A stretch of 64,000 bases of DNA from Pedobacter aquatilis (GTDB taxonomy: Bacteria > Bacteroidota > Bacteroidia > Sphingobacteriales > Sphingobacteriaceae), in the NCBI RefSeq assembly GCF_030409415.1, contig NZ_JAUFPW010000012.1, positions 62,001 to 126,000 of the forward strand, read 5' to 3'. A program made the translations under genes and the position numbers. The notes beneath the pieces are model-generated. The model had not been told where the DNA came from, did no database searches, and saw nothing but the letters and a program-made list of their open reading frames with translations. Shown piece by piece: positions 35,956 through 45,424 of this stretch (within the stretch, counting starts at the first letter, position 1; each line of letters opens with the position of its first letter).

Positions 35956-36321
35956 TTATCCTTGTCCTTCCTGAACCTGGCCATTTTCGTGAGCATGCTC
36001 CAGAATATCCTTGATGTCTGATTTCGCTTTTTTCTCTACCTTATGCTTAAAATGTGGTACCTCATGCTCCACAATATCTTCCACAATCGCTTCATCGCCG
36101 AATACTTTTTCTTTTAAAATATTGTATTTATCTTGAAAGCCATAACGAAGATTTCTTGCTCCGCCGGCAATTTTACTTCTTGTGCCAGTACCACTATCTG
36201 GAGCAAACAAAATACTAATAACTGCTCCAGCAGCTAAACCTGCAACTAAAGCAATTGCAATCTGCGCATTATTATGAGATTTATGCGTTAAATATTTTCC
36301 TATTAATTTTCTGTATTTCAT
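35956..36321 (-). CDS. YtxH-like small membrane protein
   Basis: The 121-residue protein has one N-terminal membrane span with Gly/Ala spacing (IAIALVAGLAAGAVISILFAP, about residues 22-42), the usual YtxH start, followed by DSGTGTRSKIAGGARNLRYG and a charged helical tail rich in Lys, Glu and His (VEDIVEHEVPHFKHKVEKKAK). YtxH proteins are often stress-induced; the function is not known. It lies 49 bases upstream of the ydcF-like gene on the same strand and may be co-transcribed with it. Confidence 0.8.
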   Translation of the reverse strand: MKYRKLIGKYLTHKSHNNAQIAIALVAGLAAGAVISILFAPDSGTGTRSKIAGGARNLRYGFQDKYNILKEKVFGDEAIVEDIVEHEVPHFKHKVEKKAKSDIKDILEHAHENGQVQEGQG

Positions 36322-36828
36322 AACATTAGCTTTTATTTCTGAACAACCGCCAGATTATAATGTTTGATATTTTTTAAATTCAATTATTGATTAAAAATGT
36401 TCGGGAAGATTTTTTTGAAGCGCAAATTGGAGTACAGGTATTAAAATCAGTCCCGCTTTTCGTTGCAATCTTTTTTAAACTCCTGTCATTCTGAGCTACA
36501 AAGAATCTGTTTCATCGGTTGCAGATGCTTTCCCGAAGAGTCGGGACAAGCTGTACCTCAGCATGAAAAATATTCAAGTTTGAGGTAACAAAAAGTACTT
36601 TCACTTCAATGTGGGCTAATTGGCAAAAGCAGTTTTTCATTTTGGCGGTTTGCATGGCACTTAACCCTTGTTTCTAAACCTGATTTTAATGGAAAGCCCG
36701 CAAGCGAGGTACGAGTGCGGACTTGTAATGGTAAGCAGGACTGAATTTGCCATATCAATAGAACCCTTCATTTTCAAGAAAAACAATTTGATTTCAACTA
36801 AGTTTATAATTCTTTAATCGAAATTAAT
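36322..36828. repeat. Gene-free spacer with a long composite repeat (about 36445-36750)
   Basis: No supportable gene. From 36445 the sequence repeats the element at 20545-20730: CAGTCCCGCTTTTCGTTGCA, then CTCCTGTCATTCTGAG, arm TACAAAGAATCTG, then the opposite arm GCAGATGC, here interrupted by TTCCCGAAGAGTCGGGACAA-like bases before CCTCAGCATGA (ends 36566). A tail follows (GAAAGCCCGCAAGCGAGGTA, then CGAGTGCGGACTTG, then AGCAGGACTGAA at about 36690-36750) not seen in the other copies here. The promoters of the OsmC (plus) and YtxH (minus) genes must lie at its edges. Confidence 0.75.
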
Positions 36829-37209
36829 ATGGTAAAAGCAACGATAAATAAAGAACATTACGCATGTTCGGTAAATAATGGCTCGCATGATATTGTGGTT
36901 GATGAGCCTGTAGAGCTTGGCGGAACGCATAAAGGCTTTGCACCAAAAGGTTTACTAATGGCTTCACTGGCATCTTGCGTTGCCATAACTTTAAGAATGT
37001 ATGTGGATAGAAAAGGCTGGGAAGTAGATAAAATTGAAGTAGAAGTAAATATGGGCATCGAAAATGCACAAAATATTTTCTTAGAGGAAATTACCTGCAC
37101 AGGCAATTTAACCGCTGAGCAAAAACAACGCCTGGAAGATATTGCGGCTAAATGTCCGGTTAGTAAAATTTTAACTGCCGGTAACGAAGTTCGGTCGAAA
37201 GTGTTGTAA
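36829..37209 (+). CDS. OsmC-family peroxidase-like protein
   Basis: The 126-residue protein has the OsmC/Ohr fold: a beta-rich N-terminus (MVKATINKEHYACSVNN), then the first catalytic cysteine in LMASLASCVAITLRMYVDRKGWEVDKIEVEV, and the second in DIAAKCPVSKIL. Members reduce organic hydroperoxides with paired cysteines. The YhfA-like branch without a fixed substrate is the likely place for this one. It is a single gene, 88 bases before the DUF2130 gene on the same strand. Confidence 0.9.
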   Translation: MVKATINKEHYACSVNNGSHDIVVDEPVELGGTHKGFAPKGLLMASLASCVAITLRMYVDRKGWEVDKIEVEVNMGIENAQNIFLEEITCTGNLTAEQKQRLEDIAAKCPVSKILTAGNEVRSKVL

Positions 37210-37297
37210 GCGAAAGGTGCAAAACTCGTTTACGTTTTCCTAAAATGCTTTAATATCTTTGTAGGGCTTCAGCTTTCTCTGGAGTAAAAAATTATTT

Positions 37298-38551
37298 ATG
37301 GCTACTGAAATTAAATGCCCCAACTGTGCTCATGTTTTTCCGATGGAAGAAGCCATGGCCGAAGATTATAAGAAAGAGCTGCGTGAAAAAATGGTAACAT
37401 TTACGAAGCAGAAAGATGAAGAATTTCAGCGGAAATTGGCCACGCTTGAAAGTGAAAAACAACAACAACAAAAAGCCTTCGACTTGAAATTAGTGGAGGA
37501 AAAAAATAAATTAAAAGGCGATTTAGAAGAAAATTTGCGTAAAAGCATTGCATCTGACTTTGAAACTAAATTGCAAATGTTGGAAGGGAACGCCAAAAGC
37601 AATGAGGAAAAGCTAAAACTTGCCCGCGAAAAGGAATTGGAATTTTTACGTCGTGAGCAAAGTTTGAAAGTTAAAGAAGAGGAAATGGAATTGGCTTTTC
37701 AGCGTAAACTACAGGAGCAACGTAATGAATTGGCGGAGCAAATTCGTAAACAAGAAGCGGAGAAGAACAGCATTAAGGATACGGAGCATCAGTTGCGTTT
37801 AAGGGAACTAGAGAAACAACTCGATGACCAGAAAAAACTTGCTGAAGAAATGAAGCGTAAGGCCGAGCAGGGCAGTATGCAATTGCAAGGCGAAGTACAG
37901 GAGTTGATTTTAGAAGAATTGCTGCGCAGTAATTTTCCTTTCGATTTAATTGAGGAAGTGGGTAAAGGCGTTCGTGGTGCAGATTGCGTACAGGTTGTAC
38001 GTAATAACTTTGGACAAGAGTGCGGCAAAATCATCTATGAAAGCAAGCGTACCAAAGATTTTGGTGGCGATTGGATTGAAAAACTTAAGAAGGACATGCG
38101 TAGCATGGGCGTTGATGTTGCGGTTATTGTAAGTCAGTGCTACCCAAAAGGCATGGATTGTTTTGGGCAAAAGGATGGCGTTTGGATTTGCTCTTTCGAG
38201 GAAGTAAACGCAGTAGCTTACGTATTGCGTGATGGAATTTTGCGTTTATCCAGCGCAATGAAATCACAGGAAAACCGTGGCGATAAAATGCACATGCTTT
38301 ACGATTATTTAACCGGAGCAGAATTTTCGGAGCAATGGAAAGCCATTCGTGAAGGTTTTATGAGCATGAAATTATCTATTCAACGAGAACGCGATGCAAT
38401 GGAACGCTTATGGAAAGCCCGTGAAAAACAATTAGAAAAGGTGTTGTTAAACGCAACGCACATCCGTGGCTCAATTGAAGGTATTGCCGGTAGCGACAGT
38501 ATTCAACTAAGTTTAACGGACGAAGACGACGAAACGTTGTTGTTGGATTAA
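37298..38551 (+). CDS. DUF2130 protein (zinc-ribbon-like start, coiled coil, putative PD-(D/E)xK domain)
   Basis: The 417-residue protein starts with a CPNC pair, then about 150 residues of charged coiled coil (35-195; KQKDEEFQRKLATLESEKQ type). A compact domain follows with GADCVQVV, then KIIYESKRTKDFGGDWIEKLKKDM, fitting the D...ExK active site of PD-(D/E)xK nucleases. The C-terminal part (YDYLTGAEFSEQWKAIREGF) is typical of DUF2130. The family's biological role is not known to me; nuclease activity is inference. No restriction or phage genes adjoin. The REP-like palindrome at 38578 follows directly. Confidence 0.82.
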   Translation: MATEIKCPNCAHVFPMEEAMAEDYKKELREKMVTFTKQKDEEFQRKLATLESEKQQQQKAFDLKLVEEKNKLKGDLEENLRKSIASDFETKLQMLEGNAKSNEEKLKLAREKELEFLRREQSLKVKEEEMELAFQRKLQEQRNELAEQIRKQEAEKNSIKDTEHQLRLRELEKQLDDQKKLAEEMKRKAEQGSMQLQGEVQELILEELLRSNFPFDLIEEVGKGVRGADCVQVVRNNFGQECGKIIYESKRTKDFGGDWIEKLKKDMRSMGVDVAVIVSQCYPKGMDCFGQKDGVWICSFEEVNAVAYVLRDGILRLSSAMKSQENRGDKMHMLYDYLTGAEFSEQWKAIREGFMSMKLSIQRERDAMERLWKAREKQLEKVLLNATHIRGSIEGIAGSDSIQLSLTDEDDETLLLD

Positions 38552-38577
38552 ATAATTTAACAACACATAGAGGAACT

Positions 38578-38651
38578 CGTCATTGCGAGGTACGAAGCAA
38601 TCTCATTTCAATATGTTTATCAAGGAGATTGCTTCGTACCTCGCAATGACG
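38578..38651. repeat. REP-like perfect palindrome, 26-bp arms
   Basis: Arms 38578-38603 and 38626-38651 are perfect complements (starting CGTCATTGCGAGGTACGAAG) around a 22-nt loop. It lies between the DUF2130 and GH97 genes. The arms match the copy at 17247-17307 except at one position, changed in both arms together. Confidence 0.95.
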
Positions 38652-38669
38652 AAAAATAATAGAAATTAA

Positions 38670-40826
<2,157 letters not shown>

Positions 40827-40845
40827 GAATTTTGTTTCCAGCGCT

Positions 40846-40925
40846 CGTCATTCCGAGGTATGAAGCAATCTTAAGCGTTTGTAATGCATTAAGAAAAAGA
40901 GATTGCTTCGTGCCTCGCAATGACG
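40846..40925. repeat. REP-like inverted repeat with diverged arms
   Basis: Arms 40846-40871 (CGTCATTCCGAGGTATGAAG...) and 40900-40925 pair over 26 bp with about three mismatches around a 28-nt loop. It lies between the GH97 and thioesterase genes and is an aged copy of the 17247 and 38578 elements. Confidence 0.9.
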
Positions 40926-41019
40926 GAATTGGCTCGACGACTTTTTGTTTGAAAAACCCAACTTCTCTTTCTTTGCATTTTCTCTTTGCGTACTTTGCGG
41001 TTAATCAATCGAACAAAAC

Positions 41020-41496
41020 ATGGCAAGAACAAAAAATCACATTGAACTACAATTTTTAAGCGAACCATCTGATGTTAACTATGGTGGTAAGGTTCATGGG
41101 GGTATGATGATGAAATGGATTGACCAAGCTGCTTTTGCCTGCGCTTTACAATGGAGCGATTCTTATTGTGTTACAGTCTATGTTGGTGGAATTCGTTTTT
41201 TCCGTCCGGTGCATATTGGGCATTTGGTAAAAATGGAAGCCCGGATAATCTATACCGGAAAAACTAGTATGCACATTGCTGTAGATGCTTATTCAAAACC
41301 TGTTGGAAAAGCCGATTTTGTGAAAAATACCCATTGCATCATTGTTTTTGTGGCTGTTGATGATAATGGTCAACCAAAAGCTATTCCATCTTTTACACCC
41401 AAAACAGATAAAGAAGTGGCCATGCATGGTTATGCAATAAAATTGATGGAACTTAGAAAAAGTATCGATAAGGAAATGGAACCTTACATTGTTTAG
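41020..41496 (+). CDS. Acyl-CoA thioesterase, hotdog fold (YciA-like)
   Basis: The 158-residue protein hydrolyses acyl-CoA esters. The hotdog helix is VNYGGKVHGGMMMKWIDQAAFACALQWSD, with the catalytic Asp in the WIDQAA context, followed by strands VTVYVGGIRFFRPVHIGHLVKMEARIIYTGKTSMHI that form the rest of the fold. The arrangement matches cytosolic YciA/BACH-like enzymes, which usually act as hexamers. It stands alone. The chain-length preference is unknown. Confidence 0.9.
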   Translation: MARTKNHIELQFLSEPSDVNYGGKVHGGMMMKWIDQAAFACALQWSDSYCVTVYVGGIRFFRPVHIGHLVKMEARIIYTGKTSMHIAVDAYSKPVGKADFVKNTHCIIVFVAVDDNGQPKAIPSFTPKTDKEVAMHGYAIKLMELRKSIDKEMEPYIV

Positions 41497-41578
41497 TGCG
41501 TTTGTAACGATTTGATTTACTTTATAATATTAAATTGAATTAGGGTGTTTTTACGGTGCGATTTGAAACGTAATGATT

Positions 41579-41586
41579 TATTTTTG
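41579..41586 (+). promoter_or_regulatory. Putative -7 element TATTTTTG
   Basis: TATTTTTG matches TAnnTTTG and lies 17 bases before the ATG of the small gene at 41604. A TTTG is found only 13 nt upstream (41562-41565), shorter than normal spacing, so the match is partial. Confidence 0.4.
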
Positions 41587-41603
41587 TTGTAAATCAAACT
41601 GAA

Positions 41604-41846
41604 ATGAACAATCAAACACTTATTCTTTCATTACAAGGTCTTGTAATGGAAACGGAAAAGCTAAAAACTTATAACCCAAAAAGTATTGAAAACATTTTTA
41701 ATAGATTAAAACAGTTGCCCGAGTTACACACTTCAAGAACAAAAAATCTTTTAAAAGATTTGGTAACAGAAAAGAACTGGATAAATATAAAATATAATCT
41801 TCTTGATGAAATGGTAAAAAAAATTGGAGATTTCTTAACCGTTTAA
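41604..41846 (+). CDS. Small hypothetical protein
   Basis: I do not recognise this 80-residue protein. It is predicted mostly helical and basic (MNNQTLILSLQGLVMETEKLKTYNPKSIENIF, then LLKDLVTEKNWINIKYNLLDEMVKKIGDFLTV) with no membrane span, signal peptide or cysteine. A putative promoter element lies at the usual distance upstream, and the codon use resembles that of its neighbours, which supports a real gene. The kdpD/HAMP remnant lies downstream on the other strand. Confidence 0.6.
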   Translation: MNNQTLILSLQGLVMETEKLKTYNPKSIENIFNRLKQLPELHTSRTKNLLKDLVTEKNWINIKYNLLDEMVKKIGDFLTV

Positions 41847-41957
41847 TCAAAACTTTTATTGGGCATTTACACCATAATATAATACTTTAGGCAACCACTG
41901 GCTATTCGAAATTCTTGATTTTTCTGATTTGATTTTAGAAAGATTACTGTTCTTCCA

Positions 41958-42223
41958 TTAATTTAATTTTACCACCATCCCATTAAACGCATCTGCCAGC
42001 TCTGTAAATTCATCGTTGCAAGCTGCTGAATATGTACAGCCGATATCACAGAAATTCCTGCTGCTAATAAATCAAAGACCTCTTGCCAGCCTTTTGCGTT
42101 TTTACGCCCCTCGGTGTTTGTATGTGCCAATTCATCAACAATCACAATTTCTGGGTGACGGTTTAAAATGCCTTGCAAATCCACTTTATCTATTTTACTT
42201 TGATAAGTAGAAATTTTGGGCCT
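41958..42223 (-). pseudogene. Remnant of a kdpD / HAMP-kinase locus
   Basis: Two fossil pieces lie on the minus strand. From 42220 down, one frame reads PKISTYQSKIDKV, then PEIVIVDELAHTNTEG and GWQEVFDLLAAGISVISAVHIQQL. This is the heart of the KdpD N-terminal sensor domain (VDELAHTN is diagnostic), with neither start nor end. From 42017 to 41958 another frame reads NDEFTELADAFNGMVVKLN and a stop, which fits the end of a HAMP linker from a histidine kinase. The two pieces join near 42017-42030, as after one large deletion. The region lies directly after the terminator of the M1 peptidase gene. No kdpABC genes are present. Confidence 0.78.
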
Positions 42224-42255
42224 AAAAAAACCCTTCCGAAATGGAAGGGTTTTTA
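42224..42255 (-). terminator. Terminator of the M1 peptidase gene
   Basis: On the minus strand AAACCCTTCC and GGAAGGGTTT form a perfect 10-bp stem around a 5-nt loop, followed by a U tract. Confidence 0.92.
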
Positions 42256-42315
42256 TCGTTTGAAAGGATTTGTCTTAGCCAGACAAGCATAATCATAATT
42301 ATAAACTTCTTACTT

Positions 42316-43896
42316 TTAAAATTTGCCTTGCTGCTTTAACAAAGCAAAATATCTATCCAAATTTACGCCTAAAGATTTTTCAAAAGATGCTTTAAAATCT
42401 GCTGGCGATGGGTGTTTGTTTTTCCACTCGCTAAAATAAGCTTGAAAGGCTTTATCAAATTTTTCCTGACCGATTTCAGCTTCTAAAATATAAAGCCACA
42501 AAGCAGTTTTGGCATAAGAAATTAAGCCATATTCTTCAGATGTTTTAAAATCAGCAGCTGGTGTTTCAATGGCAGATTGCATTGGCACGTTTGATAGAGC
42601 ACCGTAAATGCTCGCCAAAAACTTATCTGCAGGTAATTCTTTAAGATTTGCCGGAATTGCATCACCAAAAATAGAATTCGATCTATATTTTTCCGCCTCA
42701 TATCTAAACTGGTAAAAAGTATTAAAACCTTCATCTTGCCAGGTATGCATACGCTCGTTGCTTCCAAGCATACTCATAAACCAGTTATGCCCAACTTCAT
42801 GCGTAATAACGCCATCTAAAGTTTCCTTTTTAGCATCCGGACTGGTAATCAATGTAATTGTTGGATATTCCATTCCGCCACTTGCATTATTTTTTGGTCC
42901 TTCAATAGCCTGAACGGTTGGGTATTCATATTCACCAATCCATTTGCTATATTTTTTGGTGGCATCCTTGATATAATCTATGCTGTTTACCCATAGCGTA
43001 TTTTTTTTATTATGATAATAACTGAATGCATCAACAACTTTTCCTGAAGCCAATTTTACCGTATCATATTGTATAACTAAATCTTTATCGGCAAACCATG
43101 CAAAATCCGGTACGTTATTAATAGAATAGCTTAGTTTTTTGGTGTCTGCTTTGCTTATTGAACTGTATAGCGTAGGTTTTCCGTTTCTAGAAGCAACATT
43201 TTTTGCACCTATTGATTTGTATGCATTAAGTTCATCAACATTTTGCAAAACACCCGTTGCACCCACAATGTAAGAAGATGGTAAAGTGATGTTTACTTTG
43301 TAATCTGCATATTCGCTGTAAAACTCGCCCATATCTAAATAAGGAAATTCGTGCCACCCATCCTTATCAAATACCGCTGGCTTTGGATACCATTGTGTTA
43401 TCATAAACTGCGTTTCTGCATAACCAGAACGAGAAAAATAATTTGGTAGTTTTACATTAAAATCTGTTGATATTGAAACAGAATCGCCAGGCTTTAATAT
43501 TTCTGGTAGCAAAACCTTTATCACATCAATATATTGTGGATTTGAATGGGCTTCGGTTTTAGCAGTTTTACCATTAACTTTAAAGTTTAAACCATCAATA
43601 CTCCCATAAACTATGTTTTTAAGCTTTTCCTTGCGGGATGTATCATTTCTAATTTGCTGAAATAATGCAGTAGACTCATTTTTATAAGCATTTGGCCAAA
43701 TATGAAACCAAATAAAATCGAGATTTGAAGGAGAGTTATTTTTGTAAACAATGGTTTCCATTCCTTTAAGCGATTTATCCTTATCATTTAAGGTAACATC
43801 AATATTATAAGTTAAATGTTGCTGGAAATAATTTTGCTGTGCAAAAATTGAAAATGTAAAAAGGGATAATAAAATGGTTAGAAAGCTTTTTTGCAT
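42316..43896 (-). CDS. M1-family zinc metallopeptidase (exported)
   Basis: The 526-residue protein has a signal peptide (LTILLSLFTFSIFAQ). The M1 zinc site is HEVGH at 366-370 with the third ligand E389 (18 residues on, in WQDEGFNTF). The exopeptidase motif, usually GxMEN, reads GGMEYP at 340-345. The gluzincin arrangement is therefore complete, but the C-terminal helical domain of long aminopeptidases is missing. It probably trims peptides in the periplasm. It lies 70 bases downstream of the NtrC-type regulator on the same strand and may be co-transcribed. Confidence 0.93.
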   Translation of the reverse strand: MQKSFLTILLSLFTFSIFAQQNYFQQHLTYNIDVTLNDKDKSLKGMETIVYKNNSPSNLDFIWFHIWPNAYKNESTALFQQIRNDTSRKEKLKNIVYGSIDGLNFKVNGKTAKTEAHSNPQYIDVIKVLLPEILKPGDSVSISTDFNVKLPNYFSRSGYAETQFMITQWYPKPAVFDKDGWHEFPYLDMGEFYSEYADYKVNITLPSSYIVGATGVLQNVDELNAYKSIGAKNVASRNGKPTLYSSISKADTKKLSYSINNVPDFAWFADKDLVIQYDTVKLASGKVVDAFSYYHNKKNTLWVNSIDYIKDATKKYSKWIGEYEYPTVQAIEGPKNNASGGMEYPTITLITSPDAKKETLDGVITHEVGHNWFMSMLGSNERMHTWQDEGFNTFYQFRYEAEKYRSNSIFGDAIPANLKELPADKFLASIYGALSNVPMQSAIETPAADFKTSEEYGLISYAKTALWLYILEAEIGQEKFDKAFQAYFSEWKNKHPSPADFKASFEKSLGVNLDRYFALLKQQGKF

Positions 43897-43966
43897 ACTT
43901 GGTTTTATGTAAATATTTATCGACTATTAAAGCGAATCGATTTTATAAAGAACGTAATTTTTTAGA

Positions 43967-45304
43967 TTAAATTTCTGAAATTCCGTATTCCTCTATTTTT
44001 CTGTAAAGTGTGGTCAGCCCAATTCCTAGCAATCTCGAAGTTTCTGTTTTGTTCCCCTTAGTATGCTTCAGCACTTTTTGTATATGCTGTTTCTCTACAT
44101 CTTGTAGGTTAAAATTATTTTCAAGAGGTGCAAATTCAAAAAATTCTTGTGGCAAAGCCGATGTACTCAGCTCATTATTGTTCGATAGAATGACCAATCG
44201 TTCTATCACATTTTTAAGTTCGCGAATATTTCCCCGCCAATTGTATTTTTTGAATATTTCTAAAATCTTATCGCTTAGTTTAATTTTAGGCTGATTCATT
44301 TTAGTAGAAAATTCTTTTAAATAATAATCAGCTAATGCAGTAATATCAGTTTTTCGTTCTCTTAAAGCCGGTAGATAAATTGTAAAAACCGAAAGCCTGT
44401 AATACAAATCAGAACGAAATTTTCCGATAGCGGCCTCGGCCTTCAAATCTTTATTAGTAGCCGCTAAAATGCGAATATTAACTTTTTGTGTAGTTGTATC
44501 TCCCAGCTTAATAAAACTCTGATTTTCTAAAACCCTAAGCAATTTCGCTTGTAAATCGAGATGCATTTCTCCAATTTCATCTAAAAATAATGTTCCGCCG
44601 TTTGCTTCATCCAAAAGGCCTTTTTTATCTTTATTTGCACCGGTAAAAGCTCCGGCTTTGTAACCAAATAATTCACTCTCTAATAAATCTGCACTAAAGC
44701 CGCTGCAATTTAAGGCAACAAATGGTTTCGATGCCCTTAAACTCTCGTAGTGTATAGATTGTGCAAAAACCTCCTTACCTGTGCCAGTTTCACCTAAAAT
44801 TAAAACGGTTGTATCGGTTTTACTTACTTTTTTCGATATATCTATTGCCTCCCTTAAAACTTTTGATTGCCCAATTATGGTATTGAAACTGTATTTCTTT
44901 GTTGTTTTATCTTCCAGTTGAAATACACGCTTTTGAAGGTTAACTTTTTCAATTGCTTTATAAAGTAAGGGTATAATTTTTTCATTATCATCGCCTTTAA
45001 CTAAATAATCAAAAGCTCCATTCTTCATAGCCAAAACACCATCAGGAATGGTTCCGTAAGCAGTTAAGTTAACAACTTCAACATAAGGTTTAATCGTTTT
45101 TATGTCTTTAACCAAATCAACTCCACTAACATCTGGTAATTTTACATCACTGATAACAACATCTACATCGTTCGTTTTTAAAAGTTTTAAACCATCTTTC
45201 CCAGTATTTGCCTGCAAGGTTGTAAAACCCTCTAACTCTATAATTCTAGATAGTAAGCTGCAAATTTTTTTCTCATCATCGATAATGAGTACAATCCCAT
45301 TCAT
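43967..45304 (-). CDS. Sigma-54-dependent response regulator (NtrC family)
   Basis: The 445-residue protein has three domains. A receiver at 1-120 has acidic IDDEKK and phosphoacceptor Asp in DVVISDVKLPDVSG. An AAA+ domain at about 140-370 has Walker A ILGETGTGKEVFAQ and the sigma-54 contact loop GYKAGAFTGA, then Walker B GGTLFLDEIGEM. A Fis-type helix-turn-helix lies at the end (GNKTETSRLLGIGLTTLYRKIEEYGI). It remodels sigma-54 holoenzyme at GG-N10-GC promoters. No sensor kinase gene is adjacent. It is divergent from the PIG-L gene, with 120 bases between them. Confidence 0.95.
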   Translation of the reverse strand: MNGIVLIIDDEKKICSLLSRIIELEGFTTLQANTGKDGLKLLKTNDVDVVISDVKLPDVSGVDLVKDIKTIKPYVEVVNLTAYGTIPDGVLAMKNGAFDYLVKGDDNEKIIPLLYKAIEKVNLQKRVFQLEDKTTKKYSFNTIIGQSKVLREAIDISKKVSKTDTTVLILGETGTGKEVFAQSIHYESLRASKPFVALNCSGFSADLLESELFGYKAGAFTGANKDKKGLLDEANGGTLFLDEIGEMHLDLQAKLLRVLENQSFIKLGDTTTQKVNIRILAATNKDLKAEAAIGKFRSDLYYRLSVFTIYLPALRERKTDITALADYYLKEFSTKMNQPKIKLSDKILEIFKKYNWRGNIRELKNVIERLVILSNNNELSTSALPQEFFEFAPLENNFNLQDVEKQHIQKVLKHTKGNKTETSRLLGIGLTTLYRKIEEYGISEI

Positions 45305-45424
45305 AGGTGTAATTTATGATGCAATATTAAGGATTAAAATGATTCTTTGTTTGTACCTTTTTTGTTTTCTACGCTTCAAAATAAAAGCATTTTAGCATCT
45401 TTGAAATAACACAAAGCAAATTGT

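Noticed and set aside
45305..45424. Sigma-54 promoter between the NtrC-type regulator and the PIG-L gene
   Set aside because: No GG-N10-GC pair with TGGC/TTGC context is found on either strand, so control of the PIG-L gene by this regulator has no sequence support.
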